The notes beneath the pieces are model-generated. The model saw only the letters and a list, made by a program, of their open reading frames with translations, searched no databases and was not told where the DNA came from. From an uncultured Clostridia bacterium (GTDB taxonomy: Bacteria; Bacillota; Clostridia; Lachnospirales; Anaerotignaceae), in the NCBI GenBank assembly GCA_910587735.1, contig CAJUNT010000003.1, forward strand, positions 106,189 to 170,188: DNA of 64,000 nucleotides. Reading direction: 5' to 3'. This document shows positions 8,634 to 17,950 of this stretch, piece by piece. The position numbers and the translations under genes were made by a program. How positions within the stretch are numbered: the first letter of the stretch is position 1; each line of letters opens with the position of its first letter.

Positions 8634-9836
8634 ATGAATTTGATAATTCCCAAAAAAGCAGAAGAAATATTACAAAAACTAAATGATAAAAATTTTGATG
8701 CTTATATTGTGGGAGGATGTGTAAGGGACTGTTTATTAAAAAGAGTACCTCAAGACTGGGATATTACAACATCAGCAGAACCATATCAAGTAAAAAAAAT
8801 TTTTAATAAAACATATGATACTGGATTACAGCATGGAACAATAACAGTATGTTGGAAAGGGGAGCATTATGAGGTAACAACATATCGTATTGATAAAGGA
8901 TATGATGATTGTCGTCACCCTAATGAGGTGATATTTACAAAAAATTTAAAAGAAGATTTACAAAGAAGAGATTTTACAATCAATGCTATGGCATACCACC
9001 CCAATGAAGGTATAAAAGATTATTTTTTAGGACAAGAGGACTTAAATCAAAAAATAATACGAGGGGTAGGAAATCCAGAGGAGCGTTTTCAAGAAGATGC
9101 GCTAAGAATGTTAAGGGCATTACGTTTTTCTGTACAATTAGGATTTGAAATAGAAAAAAATACTTATGAGGCATTAAGACAACAAAAAAATTTAATACAA
9201 AAAATTAGTGTGGAAAGAATACATGATGAACTAGAAAAAATATTGCTTTCTCAATATTTAGAAAAAATAAATAAAATTTGGGAATCAGGGCTTTTGAATG
9301 AATTATCTCCTTTGCTATCAGAACAGATGAAAATTTATGGGGAAAATGTAATAAATCAGTTAAAAAAAGCACCTTTTAACAGAATCATACGATGGACAAT
9401 ATTTTTACAATATATGACTGCAAAGCAAGGCGAAGAATTTTTAAAATATTTGAAATTTGATAATGATACTATTAAAAAAGTGACAATACTTTTAAAAAAT
9501 TTGAAGTGCGATATTGCTTTAGAAGAATATGCATTGCGCAAAAAGGCAAATGAAATTAATATAGAACAATTACAGAATTTGCTTTTGATACAAGAGATAC
9601 AGCAAAATAAAAATATAGAAATATTAAAAAAATATTTCTATAAGATATTGCAAAGGGGAGATTGTATTACATTAAAAACATTGGCAGTTACAGGGGAAGA
9701 TTTAATAAAACAAGGTATGAAAAAGGGAAAAGAAGTCGGGAATATGCTTTCTTTTTTATTAGATATAGTCCATAGAAATCCAGAAAAAAATAAAAAGGAA
9801 ATATTGATTGATATTGTAAAACAAAAATTAAAATAG
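8634..9836 (+). CDS. cca: CCA tRNA nucleotidyltransferase
   Basis: 400-residue class II CCA-adding enzyme or poly(A)-polymerase relative, which adds or repairs the 3' CCA of tRNAs. This fits a genome whose visible tRNA-Lys lacks encoded CCA. Motifs: GGCVRD (27-32), catalytic Asp41 and Asp43 in DWDITTSA, RRDFTINAM (111-119), and the EDALRMLRALRFSVQLGF motif typical of the family. The C-terminal body is helical and poorly conserved, as expected. There is no HD phosphohydrolase motif. AAAGGAGTG precedes the ATG. Confidence 0.93.
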   Translation: MNLIIPKKAEEILQKLNDKNFDAYIVGGCVRDCLLKRVPQDWDITTSAEPYQVKKIFNKTYDTGLQHGTITVCWKGEHYEVTTYRIDKGYDDCRHPNEVIFTKNLKEDLQRRDFTINAMAYHPNEGIKDYFLGQEDLNQKIIRGVGNPEERFQEDALRMLRALRFSVQLGFEIEKNTYEALRQQKNLIQKISVERIHDELEKILLSQYLEKINKIWESGLLNELSPLLSEQMKIYGENVINQLKKAPFNRIIRWTIFLQYMTAKQGEEFLKYLKFDNDTIKKVTILLKNLKCDIALEEYALRKKANEINIEQLQNLLLIQEIQQNKNIEILKKYFYKILQRGDCITLKTLAVTGEDLIKQGMKKGKEVGNMLSFLLDIVHRNPEKNKKEILIDIVKQKLK

Positions 9837-9939
9837 GTTATATTCCAAGTGCTTGCTTCATATTATAAAAATATATGTATTTTTATATAAATTGATAAAA
9901 TTATAAAATGATATATAGCACTGGTGCGGGGGGAGAAAA

Positions 9940-10926
9940 ATGGAAGATAACTATGACAAAATATTATGGGAAGGATATGGACTGCGTTTTTTGGGCGGAA
10001 ATAGAATTCGCACAGGATACCTCTGCAAAACAGATATAGGATTGCTTGAAATACGCAAAAGTAATTCTCAAAAAAAACGCATATTATTTGAACATGATAT
10101 CAAAGAATATTTGTATCAAAAAGGATTTCATCATATCAATCGATTTATTATGACACAAACAGCATTACCCTATTATACATGGGAAGAAAATGATTACGTT
10201 GTAGAAAAGGCATCAGAAACACAGCATTTGGAAGAAGACGACAAACAAACATTTTTGACAGGAGCAAAATTACTAGGAAAATTACACAATACAGTAAAGG
10301 GATTAAACAGTGCATCGGGATATTTTACAGCAAAAAATCGCTTAGAAGTATATGAAAAAAGAAGAATTGAACTTTTGAAAATTAAAAAAAGAATAGAAAA
10401 ACAAGGTAGTTATAGTTCTTTAGATTTGATGATAAAGCAGAAATTTGCTTATTATATAGAAAAAATAGAACAGTCTAAAAAATTGTTTTTGGAAGCAGAT
10501 TACGAAAAAATTGTTGAAACAGTATCAAAACAAAAAACAATTTGCCATAATGCTTTTAAAGGAGAGAATATTAGACAAGACGAAAATAGTAATTTACTTG
10601 TGACAGGATTTTCAAAATGTACATATGATAGTAATATGGTAGATTTAGCGATGTATTTTAGGCGATATTTAAAAAAGCAACAATGGGATATAGAAGTAGT
10701 AGAAAAAATGTTTTATGCTTATGCATCTGAAAATACTTTGTCTTTACAAGATAAAAAAATACTGTTAGCATTGTTTATATATCCTGAAAAATTTCTTTCT
10801 CTTTGTAATGAATATTATAATAAAAGACGTGTTTGTGTTTCGCCTGCTATGTTGGAAAGAATGGAAGTATGTATTGCGGGTATAGATAGTAATGAAAAAA
10901 TGATAAAATGGCTGGAAACAATTTAA
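9940..10926 (+). CDS. CotS-like / aminoglycoside phosphotransferase-fold protein, catalytically degenerate
   Basis: 328 residues with the layout of the CotS/YutH spore-coat branch of the APH kinase fold. The catalytic loop, normally H-x-D-x4-N, reads CHNAFKGEN (202-210) and lacks the base Asp; the following DFD-like metal motif is replaced by TGFSKC (222-227). The flanking DLAMYFRRYLKK segment keeps the family pattern. It is therefore probably a pseudokinase with a structural or binding role. GGGGGGAG precedes the ATG and a shared terminator separates it from argH. CotS proteins sit in the spore coat; whether this organism sporulates cannot be shown from the window. Confidence 0.65.
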   Translation: MEDNYDKILWEGYGLRFLGGNRIRTGYLCKTDIGLLEIRKSNSQKKRILFEHDIKEYLYQKGFHHINRFIMTQTALPYYTWEENDYVVEKASETQHLEEDDKQTFLTGAKLLGKLHNTVKGLNSASGYFTAKNRLEVYEKRRIELLKIKKRIEKQGSYSSLDLMIKQKFAYYIEKIEQSKKLFLEADYEKIVETVSKQKTICHNAFKGENIRQDENSNLLVTGFSKCTYDSNMVDLAMYFRRYLKKQQWDIEVVEKMFYAYASENTLSLQDKKILLALFIYPEKFLSLCNEYYNKRRVCVSPAMLERMEVCIAGIDSNEKMIKWLETI

Positions 10927-10934
10927 AAAATATA

Positions 10935-10966
10935 AGCCGAGAAATGTTTATTTTCCCGGCTTTTTT
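10935..10966 (+). terminator. Bidirectional terminator between CotS-like gene and argH
   Basis: AGCCG-GAAA stem against TTTC-CGGCT with a single mismatch and a 7-nt loop, followed by T6. The two genes converge here. Confidence 0.85.
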
Positions 10967-10967
10967 A

Positions 10968-12344
10968 TTATAATAATTTGAAATAATCATTATTGATAGA
11001 AATTAATTTTTGAATATATTCTTTAGATGGACCTCCCAGCACATTTCTTGCTTCAACACATTTTTCAACTTTGATAGCATCATATACAGTTTCATTGAAT
11101 ACAGGGGAAATGGCTTGATATTCTTCTAATGATAAATCATCTAAATTTGTATTATGGTTAATGCAATAAAGTACAAGTTGACCAATAATTGCATGAGCAT
11201 CTCTGAAAGGTACACCATTTTTTACAAGCCAGTCAGCAGCATCTGTGGCATTTGTAAAACCGCCTTTTGTAGCATGATACATATTTTGTTTATTGATTGT
11301 TATAGTTTCTATCATGGAAGTAAATACAGGCAGACACATTTTTACAGTATCTACAGCAGAAAATACAGCTTCTTTATCTTCCTGCATATCTTTATTGTAA
11401 GCAAGAGGAAGTCCCTTCATTGTTGTTAATAATCCTATTAAATTACCATATACACGCCCTGTTTTGCCACGTATTAGCTCCGCCATATCAGGATTTTTTT
11501 TCTGTGGCATAATACTAGAACCTGTAGAGTAAGCATCATCTAATTCAATAAAATGAAATTCATGACTGCTCCAGAGTATAATCTCCTCACAAAAACGACT
11601 CAAATGCATCATAATCATAGAAAGTGTAGACGCTAATTCTATACAGAAATCTCTGTCACTTACACCATCCATACTATTTAATGTAATCGTATCAAAATTT
11701 AACTGTTCTGCAACAAAATTTCTATCAAGGGGGTATGTTGTTGTTGCCAAAGCCCCTGAACCAAGTGGCATACTATTTGTACGCTTGTATGTGTCTGTTA
11801 AACGGTCATAATCTCTTTTAAACATTTCAACATAAGCAAGTACATGGTGGGCAAGTGTAACAGGTTGCGCTCTTTGCAGATGAGTATAACCTGGCATAAT
11901 GGTATCAATATGATTTTGTGCAATAGTATTTAATACTGTCATAGTACTTTTTAAAAGAGATTGTATTTCTTTGATTTCTGTTTTGACATACATACGAGTA
12001 TCCAACGCAACTTGGTCGTTACGGCTTCTTCCTGTATGCAGTCGTTTTCCTACATCTCCAATACGTTCTATTAATATTGTTTCGATATTCATATGAATAT
12101 CTTCCGCTTTTTCATCAAATGAAACAGAACCATTTTCAATATCCTGTAATATTTCTTTTAATGTTTTTTGTATTAATATAGCATCTTGTTGTGATATAAT
12201 ACCTTGTTTTCCTAACATAGCAGCATGAGCAATACTACCTGTAATGTCTTCTTTATAAAGACGCTGGTCAAATGATATAGAAGAGTGAAAATGATCTGTA
12301 AAACTGCTTGTAGATTTTGTAAATCTGCCACCCCAAAGTTTCAT
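10968..12344 (-). CDS. argH: Argininosuccinate lyase
   Basis: 458 residues, the usual length. It splits argininosuccinate into arginine and fumarate. Fumarase/aspartase superfamily signature GSSIMPQKKNPD lies at 275-286 and carries the catalytic Ser; the general acid/base His155 is in PGYTHLQRAQP; HTGRSRNDQ is at 103-111. It is the second gene of an argG-argH operon with a 96-bp spacer that holds a hairpin. AGAAAGGAG precedes the ATG. Confidence 0.98.
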   Translation of the reverse strand: MKLWGGRFTKSTSSFTDHFHSSISFDQRLYKEDITGSIAHAAMLGKQGIISQQDAILIQKTLKEILQDIENGSVSFDEKAEDIHMNIETILIERIGDVGKRLHTGRSRNDQVALDTRMYVKTEIKEIQSLLKSTMTVLNTIAQNHIDTIMPGYTHLQRAQPVTLAHHVLAYVEMFKRDYDRLTDTYKRTNSMPLGSGALATTTYPLDRNFVAEQLNFDTITLNSMDGVSDRDFCIELASTLSMIMMHLSRFCEEIILWSSHEFHFIELDDAYSTGSSIMPQKKNPDMAELIRGKTGRVYGNLIGLLTTMKGLPLAYNKDMQEDKEAVFSAVDTVKMCLPVFTSMIETITINKQNMYHATKGGFTNATDAADWLVKNGVPFRDAHAIIGQLVLYCINHNTNLDDLSLEEYQAISPVFNETVYDAIKVEKCVEARNVLGGPSKEYIQKLISINNDYFKLL

Positions 12345-12371
12345 AAATAAACTCCTTTCTTTTTCTAAAAT

Positions 12372-12412
12372 AAAAACCTCAAGGATATTGGCAAAACAAC
12401 CTCAAGGTTTTT
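12372..12412 (-). terminator. Hairpin between argG and argH
   Basis: Outer 8-bp stem AAAAACCT/AGGTTTTT enclosing two copies of the quasi-palindrome CCTTGAGG. It ends in a short T-run on the minus strand, so it may be a partial terminator that lowers argH expression relative to argG. Confidence 0.5.
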
Positions 12413-12440
12413 ATGACACTTTATATTATTTTACAATTAA

Positions 12441-13661
12441 TTATTTATTTTTATTTGACTGCATCATCATAGCACGTACTTTTAATGGTAAACCAAAAAG
12501 ATTGATAAATCCATCAGCATCTTTATGATTATATAATTCACCTGTTGTAAAACTAGCCATAGATTCATTATAAAGAGAATAAGGAGAAGTGGAACCAGCA
12601 GGCATAATATTGCCTTTATATAATTTCAGTTTTACTTGTCCTGTTACAGTTTCGTTTACGCTGTCAAAATATGCAGAAAGTGCTTCACGTAATGGTGTAT
12701 ACCATTCTCCGCTATATACCAGTTCTGTAAATTTGTTGCTGGCAATTTCATTAAATGCCTGTGTTTTTTTATCTGTGCAAAGATATTCTAATTCTCTATG
12801 TGCATAATACAATATTGTACCGCCTGGTGTTTCATATACACCACGAGATTTCATACCAACAACACGATTTTCACAAATATCTGCAATACCAATACCATTT
12901 TTACCACCAATTTCATTTAATTTTGTTAAAAGTGCTACTGGAGAAAGTTTTTCGCCATTTACTGCTGTACAGATACCTTTTTCAAAATCGAGTGTTACAT
13001 ATTCTGGTATATCAGGTGCATCTTCAGGAGAAACACCTAATTGTAATATATGTTTATAATTTGGCTCATTTGCAGGGTCTTCTAATTCTAAACCTTCATG
13101 GCTTAAATGCCATATATTTCTGTCACGGCTGTAACTGTCATCTTTTTTAACAGGTACTTCCATGCCTCTTTCTTCCAAAAAAGCAATTTCATCTTCACGA
13201 CTGCTCATTTTCCATGTATCTAATCTCCAAGGAGCAATAATTTTTAATTCTGGAGCAAGTGCTTTAACAGTTAATTCAAAACGAACTTGGTCATTGCCTT
13301 TTCCTGTTGCACCATGGCAAATTGCTGTTGCTCCTTCTTTTTTTGCAATTTCAACAAGTCTTTTTGCGATAATAGGGCGTGCCATAGAAGTGCCTAAAAG
13401 GTATTTGCCTTCATAAACTGCATTTGCTTTTACACAAGGATAAATAGCATCTGTAATAAATTCTTCTGTAATATCTTCAATATAAAGTTTGCTTGCACCA
13501 GTTTTTAATGCTCTTTCTTCTAATCCCTCTGTTTCTTTGCCTTGTCCCACATTACCACATACAGCAATAACTTCAGCATCATTATAATTTTCTTTTAACC
13601 AAGGGATAATCACAGTTGTGTCAAGACCACCAGAATATGCAAGTACAATTTTCTCTTTCAT
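12441..13661 (-). CDS. argG: Argininosuccinate synthase
   Basis: 406 residues. It joins citrulline and aspartate with ATP to give argininosuccinate. The PP-loop AYSGGLDTT is at 8-16, with [21 protein letters not shown] and the SDRDFC-independent family body following in order; [15 protein letters not shown] is the substrate-binding stretch. AGAGGAGG precedes the ATG. First gene of argGH, with a near-consensus promoter and a palindrome in the leader that suggest regulation. Other arg genes are not in the window. Confidence 0.98.
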   Translation of the reverse strand: MKEKIVLAYSGGLDTTVIIPWLKENYNDAEVIAVCGNVGQGKETEGLEERALKTGASKLYIEDITEEFITDAIYPCVKANAVYEGKYLLGTSMARPIIAKRLVEIAKKEGATAICHGATGKGNDQVRFELTVKALAPELKIIAPWRLDTWKMSSREDEIAFLEERGMEVPVKKDDSYSRDRNIWHLSHEGLELEDPANEPNYKHILQLGVSPEDAPDIPEYVTLDFEKGICTAVNGEKLSPVALLTKLNEIGGKNGIGIADICENRVVGMKSRGVYETPGGTILYYAHRELEYLCTDKKTQAFNEIASNKFTELVYSGEWYTPLREALSAYFDSVNETVTGQVKLKLYKGNIMPAGSTSPYSLYNESMASFTTGELYNHKDADGFINLFGLPLKVRAMMMQSNKNK

Positions 13662-13681
13662 AATTATATTTCCTCCTCTAT

Positions 13682-13701
13682 TTTACAGTTTTGACTGTAA
13701 A
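13682..13701 (-). promoter_or_regulatory. Palindrome in the argG leader, candidate operator or hairpin
   Basis: TTTACAGT / ACTGTAAA, perfect 8-bp arms with a 4-nt centre, lying between the promoter and the ribosome site. It does not match the usual ArgR box well. Confidence 0.5.
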
Positions 13702-13731
13702 CATTTTACAAGTTTGCTAATTACTTTCGTT

Positions 13732-13760
13732 ATTATACACAAGTATTTAAAAATAATCAA
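13732..13760 (-). promoter_or_regulatory. argGH promoter
   Basis: TTGATT, 17-nt spacer, TATAAT on the minus strand, about 70 bp before the argG start. The remaining 230 bp to the divergent hydrolase gene show no other clear signal. Confidence 0.7.
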
Positions 13761-13990
13761 TGCTTTTTGATAAATAATTTGTATATTATTCGTGATTTGT
13801 GCATAATTATAAAAAATATATTAAAAATAATACTGTTTTTGTGCGTTATTTGGTATATTTATAAATATATCTCGTATTAATACTATATTCCATAAAATTC
13901 CTTTTGATTATGAAAGGCTTTTCTAATTGCTATTTTTGTGCTAATATAGTGAAAGAATAATTTTGTATCAAAAAAAGGGAGGTTTTGATT

Positions 13991-14854
13991 TTGAAACTTT
14001 TTACATATGTATACGAACAAAAAGAACAAATTGGTGTATTATCTTATGATAAAAAAAACATCATACCATTACAAGAAAAAGATATGCAGACATTAATTGA
14101 AAACTGGTCAGAAGAAAAACAAAAACAAATTGAAACACTTTCTAAAACAGAAAAAGGAATTTCTTTTAATAATGTTCAATTGAAAGCACCTATTCCTCGT
14201 CTAAAACAAGATGTTATATGTCTAGGTATTAACTATATGGCACACGCTGAAGAATCTGCTAGATATAAAGAGGAAGCGTTTGGAGGAGAACGTCCTAAAG
14301 CAATTTATTTTTCAAAAAGAGTAAATGAAGCTGTTGCAGATGGAGAACCAATTCAAGGACATTTTGATATTGTAGAAAGTCTTGATTATGAGGTAGAGTT
14401 AGCTGTTATAATTGGAAAAGATGCAAAAAATGTTTCTGAAAAAGATGTTTTTGAATATGTATTTGGATATACTATATTGAATGATGTAAGCGCAAGAAAT
14501 TTGCAGACTTCACATAAACAGTGGTATTTTGGAAAAAGTCTTGATGGTTTTACACCAATAGGTCCATGTATTGTTACAAAAGATGATTTTCAAAATCCTC
14601 CAGCATTAGCAATTAAATCTTATGTCAATGGAGAAATTAGACAAAATAGTACAACAGATTTACTGATATTTGGTATTGCTCATGTTGTAAGTGAACTTTC
14701 TCAAGGTATGACATTGCAGGCAGGTACGATTATTGCTATGGGTACACCAGCAGGTGTTGGTATGGGATTTGTGCCTCCTAATTTCTTAAAAGTAGGCGAT
14801 GAAGTAAAATGTGAAATTGAAGGCATAGGCACATTAACAAATGTTGTAAAATAA
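13991..14854 (+). CDS. Fumarylacetoacetate hydrolase family protein
   Basis: 287 residues. The family includes acylpyruvases, 2-keto-4-pentenoate hydratase-type enzymes and oxaloacetate decarboxylases. The metal site Glu/Glu is in DYEVELAVIIG, with NYMAHAEES upstream and LNDVSARNLQ, FGKSLDGFTPIGP and GTIIAMGTPAGVG downstream, all in family order. I choose TTG at 13991 because GGGAGG sits 8 bases upstream; the TTG two codons earlier is too close to it. It is followed by the wecB fusion after 10 bp, so they are co-transcribed. The physiological substrate is not evident. Confidence 0.88.
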   Translation: MKLFTYVYEQKEQIGVLSYDKKNIIPLQEKDMQTLIENWSEEKQKQIETLSKTEKGISFNNVQLKAPIPRLKQDVICLGINYMAHAEESARYKEEAFGGERPKAIYFSKRVNEAVADGEPIQGHFDIVESLDYEVELAVIIGKDAKNVSEKDVFEYVFGYTILNDVSARNLQTSHKQWYFGKSLDGFTPIGPCIVTKDDFQNPPALAIKSYVNGEIRQNSTTDLLIFGIAHVVSELSQGMTLQAGTIIAMGTPAGVGMGFVPPNFLKVGDEVKCEIEGIGTLTNVVK

Positions 14855-14864
14855 GGAGAATGTT

Positions 14865-16856
14865 ATGGATAATATAAAGGTGATGAGTGTTTTTGGTACA
14901 CGTCCAGAAGCAATTAAAATGGCACCTCTTATTAAAAAATTAGAACAAACAGAAGGCATAGAAAGTATTGTTTGTGTGACAGCACAGCATAGAGAAATGC
15001 TTGACCAAGTACTTGAAATATTTGATTTGCACCCACAATATGATTTGAATATTATGCAGCAAAAACAAACATTAGCAAGTATTACAACAAAAGCATTAAA
15101 TGGTTTAAGTGATATTATGCAACAAGTAAAACCAGATTTGGTATTGGTGCATGGAGATACTACGACAACATTTTCGGGTGCATTAGGAGCATATTATAGT
15201 CAAATTAAAGTAGGTCATGTGGAGGCAGGGCTTAGAACATATGACAAATATCAACCATTTCCAGAGGAAATTAATCGTTGTTTAACAAGCCAACTAACAG
15301 ATTTACATTTTGCACCAACAGCATTAGCAAAAGAACATCTTTTAAGAGAAAATGTGAATCCAGAGGCTATATTTGTGACAGGAAATACAGTTATTGATGT
15401 ACTACAAACTACAATAGAACAGAATTATCACTTTACAGTAGAAGAATTAAATCATATTGATTTTGAACATAAAAGAGTCATTGCTATGACAGCACATAGG
15501 AGAGAAAATATAGGACAGCCATTAGAAAATATTTGCAGAGCAGTAAAAAGAATTGTAGAAGAACATCAAGATGTAGAAGTAGTGTATGCTGTTCATAAAA
15601 ATCCAGCAGTTTCGGAAATAGTGCATACAATATTAGGAAATCATGCTCGTATTCACTTGTTAGAGCCTTTGGATTTAAAAGATATGCACAATTTAATGTA
15701 TCGCTCTTATTTTGTTATGACAGATAGTGGAGGATTACAAGAAGAAGTTCCTTCTATGGGAAAACCAGTTTTAGTACTACGTAATGTGACAGAACGTCCA
15801 GAAGGTATTGACGCTGGTACATTGAAATTGGTTGGAACAGAAGAACAAGATATATACCATTTTGCCTATGCATTGTTGCATGATAAACAGCAATATGAGC
15901 AAATGGCAAAAGCTAAAAATCCTTTTGGCGATGGAAATGCTTCAGAAAGAATTGTAAAAAGCATATTGTATTATTTTGGAAAAGCACAAAAAAGACCCGA
16001 AGATTATATTATATTGAAAAAGCCACAAAAACAAGGAGGATATGATATGAAAAAAGAAAGAATGTCCATATTGAATATGTTGGAAAAGGGAATTATTACT
16101 GCGCAAGAGGCAGAAAGATTGCTTTTGGCTTTAAATGGCACAGCGAAAATACCAGAAAGAGAAGGTGTAAATGATGTTGTAAACCAAGCATTAAATAAAG
16201 CAGGAAGTGCGATTAATACATTTGCAAAAGCAGTAGGACAGCAGGCTGAAAAATTAGAACCAAAAGTAAAAAATGTTGCTGAAAAGGTAACAGAAAAGGC
16301 TTGTGTAATTGCTGATGACGCAAAAACATATGCAGATAAACTGCGTGAAAAAAGAGCAAAAGCAAATGAAGAAAAACAGCAGGATATGGATAATGTAGAT
16401 GATACAGATGATATGGAATGTACAGAATATACGAATTATGAAGAACAGCCACAAACAGAAGAAGCAGTATACGAAGAACAACAGCAAGAAAATAAAAAGG
16501 GTGTTGTAACAAAGCTATTTTCTAATTTAACAGATAAAGCTGAATTGATACAAGGTCATGTAAAAGAAAAAGCTTCAGAAACAAAAGAGTTTATTGGTAA
16601 AGTAAAAGAATTAAGGGAAGATATGAAAAAAGAAAAGGCAGTATGTGAACAGGAACAAAATACAGAGTCTGAAAAAAGTGAAGAACAACTGGAAGAAAAA
16701 CAAAATAATTATTTAAAAAAAGTAGATAAAAGTATGGAAAATATACAATCACAGTTACAGCAAATTGATGATATGGAATCATTTTTAAAAAATACTTTTG
16801 GAGAAGATGCAAACTGGGAAGAAGAAGATGAGGAAGAAGAAAAGAAATCAGAATAA
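14865..16856 (+). CDS. wecB: UDP-N-acetylglucosamine 2-epimerase fused in frame to a coiled-coil acidic protein
   Basis: Residues 1-385 are a complete non-hydrolysing UDP-GlcNAc 2-epimerase (WecB/MnaA), which supplies UDP-ManNAc for wall polymers. Motifs: VFGTRPEAIKMAPL, GDTTTTFSGA, VEAGLRT, PEEINR, TGNTVIDVL, TAHRRENIG, TDSGGLQEE and RNVTERPEG. Family members end near 375-385. Here no stop occurs; the frame continues into about 270 more residues that begin with a SHOCT/YvlB-like helix pair (RMSILNMLEKGIITAQEAERLL) and go on as charged coiled coil ending in an acidic EEEDEEEE tract. A perfect AAGGAGGA lies 7 bases before Met395, so the tail is probably also made as a separate protein. Confidence 0.9.
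   Translation: MDNIKVMSVFGTRPEAIKMAPLIKKLEQTEGIESIVCVTAQHREMLDQVLEIFDLHPQYDLNIMQQKQTLASITTKALNGLSDIMQQVKPDLVLVHGDTTTTFSGALGAYYSQIKVGHVEAGLRTYDKYQPFPEEINRCLTSQLTDLHFAPTALAKEHLLRENVNPEAIFVTGNTVIDVLQTTIEQNYHFTVEELNHIDFEHKRVIAMTAHRRENIGQPLENICRAVKRIVEEHQDVEVVYAVHKNPAVSEIVHTILGNHARIHLLEPLDLKDMHNLMYRSYFVMTDSGGLQEEVPSMGKPVLVLRNVTERPEGIDAGTLKLVGTEEQDIYHFAYALLHDKQQYEQMAKAKNPFGDGNASERIVKSILYYFGKAQKRPEDYIILKKPQKQGGYDMKKERMSILNMLEKGIITAQEAERLLLALNGTAKIPEREGVNDVVNQALNKAGSAINTFAKAVGQQAEKLEPKVKNVAEKVTEKACVIADDAKTYADKLREKRAKANEEKQQDMDNVDDTDDMECTEYTNYEEQPQTEEAVYEEQQQENKKGVVTKLFSNLTDKAELIQGHVKEKASETKEFIGKVKELREDMKKEKAVCEQEQNTESEKSEEQLEEKQNNYLKKVDKSMENIQSQLQQIDDMESFLKNTFGEDANWEEEDEEEEKKSE
16047..16856 (+). CDS. 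Internal-start product: SHOCT-like/coiled-coil protein
   Basis: Alternative protein of 269 residues inside the wecB fusion frame, starting at an ATG preceded by AAGGAGGA at optimal spacing. Residues 1-30 match the short helical domain that often opens DUF4097/YvlB-type proteins. Residues 45-110 and 155-255 are Lys/Glu-rich amphipathic helices; the middle is Asp/Glu/Gln-rich. No signal peptide or membrane span. It looks like a once separate gene whose upstream neighbour lost its stop, or a deliberate dual product. Function unknown. Confidence 0.55.
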   Translation: MKKERMSILNMLEKGIITAQEAERLLLALNGTAKIPEREGVNDVVNQALNKAGSAINTFAKAVGQQAEKLEPKVKNVAEKVTEKACVIADDAKTYADKLREKRAKANEEKQQDMDNVDDTDDMECTEYTNYEEQPQTEEAVYEEQQQENKKGVVTKLFSNLTDKAELIQGHVKEKASETKEFIGKVKELREDMKKEKAVCEQEQNTESEKSEEQLEEKQNNYLKKVDKSMENIQSQLQQIDDMESFLKNTFGEDANWEEEDEEEEKKSE

Positions 16857-16944
16857 ATCATTTAAGTATGTCAAAAAATCATCTATATTTAAAAGATTTA
16901 TCATACAATAATATAGTACAATAGATGAATTTATATGATATAAT

Positions 16945-16978
16945 ATAATCACCCGTTGTGTAGTAGATGGGTGATTAT
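16945..16978 (+). other. Hairpin upstream of signal peptidase gene
   Basis: Perfect 10-bp stem ATAATCACCC / GGGTGATTAT with a 14-nt loop, 50 bp before lepB. No T-run follows, so it is a leader hairpin or weak terminator of the upstream operon. A TATAAT overlaps its 5' side. Confidence 0.45.
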
Positions 16979-17027
16979 AAATGTATTTGATAGCTTAATA
17001 TTCTGTATTTTCTATTGAGGAGAGAAA

Positions 17028-17567
17028 ATGAAACTAAATAAAACAGAAATAGGACAAGAAATTGTTAGTTGGGTAAAAACAATAATATTAGCATTGCTTT
17101 TAGCCGCAGGAATCAATACATTTATTATTGTGAATGCGGAAGTTCCTTCTGGTTCTATGGAAAACACGATTATGACAAATGACCGTATTGTAGCATTTCG
17201 TTTATCTTATATTTTTACAGAACCAGATAGAGGAGATGTAGTAGTATTTCATTTTCCCGACGACCCTACGGGCAAAACATTATATGTAAAAAGAGTAATT
17301 GGTTTACCTGGAGAAAAGTTGGAAATTAAAAAAGGACGAGTATATATCAATGATAGCCGACAGCCTCTACCAGAAAATTATTTAAAAGATAAACCTATGG
17401 GAGATTTTGGTCCATATGAAATACCAGAAGGTTGCTATTTTATGATGGGCGATAATAGAAATGATTCAGAGGATGCTAGATTTTGGAAAAATACTTATGT
17501 AGAAAAGGACAAGATGTTAGGAAAAGTAATATTCCGCTATTATAAAGGTTTTAAATTGATAGAATAA
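17028..17567 (+). CDS. lepB: Signal peptidase I
   Basis: 179 residues, typical of the short Gram-positive SipS type. One N-terminal membrane anchor (about 14-36) precedes the catalytic Ser43 in PSGSMENT; the general base Lys88 is in YVKRVIGLPGE; the GDNRNDSEDAR box follows near residue 142. It cleaves signal peptides of exported proteins outside the membrane. GAGGAGAG precedes the ATG. It is probably a single-gene unit. Confidence 0.96.
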   Translation: MKLNKTEIGQEIVSWVKTIILALLLAAGINTFIIVNAEVPSGSMENTIMTNDRIVAFRLSYIFTEPDRGDVVVFHFPDDPTGKTLYVKRVIGLPGEKLEIKKGRVYINDSRQPLPENYLKDKPMGDFGPYEIPEGCYFMMGDNRNDSEDARFWKNTYVEKDKMLGKVIFRYYKGFKLIE

Positions 17568-17662
17568 AATGACTTTCTTTTTTATGGTATATGATATATA
17601 ATAAAAACAAACAATAAATTTGTAATATAAGTATAAATACAATATTTAAGGAGGAAATAAAA

Positions 17663-17866
17663 ATGGCAGAAGTAACAAAAGATACATTAATTGGAGAAGC
17701 ATTGATGATAGACAGAGGAATTGCGGAAATATTAATGCAGAATGGTATGCACTGTGTAGGATGCCCTTCTTCTGCAGGAGAATCATTAGCAGAAGCAAGT
17801 ATGGTGCATGGTATGAATGCAGATAAATTGATTTCAGATATTAATGCTTATTTAAAAGATAAATAA
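17663..17866 (+). CDS. DUF1858 domain protein (redox disulfide domain)
   Basis: 67-residue protein, entirely a DUF1858 domain of the kind found alone or at the N-terminus of ScdA/hybrid-cluster-associated proteins. The CxxC pair is Cys31 and Cys34 in MHCVGCPSS. It starts behind AAGGAGGAAA and ends at a strong terminator. A role in thiol or iron-sulfur redox chemistry is inferred only from the CxxC motif. Confidence 0.88.
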   Translation: MAEVTKDTLIGEALMIDRGIAEILMQNGMHCVGCPSSAGESLAEASMVHGMNADKLISDINAYLKDK

Positions 17867-17880
17867 TCAAAATAAAAAAT

Positions 17881-17918
17881 AAAAGGGGCATAGCAATAAT
17901 ATGTTATGTCCCTTTTAT
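17881..17918 (+). terminator. Terminator after DUF1858 gene
   Basis: AAAAGGGGCATA against TATGTCCCTTTT with one G-T pair, then a T-rich end. Confidence 0.85.
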
Positions 17919-17950
17919 TGTATATTTGTATATAAGGGGGTATTCCAAAT

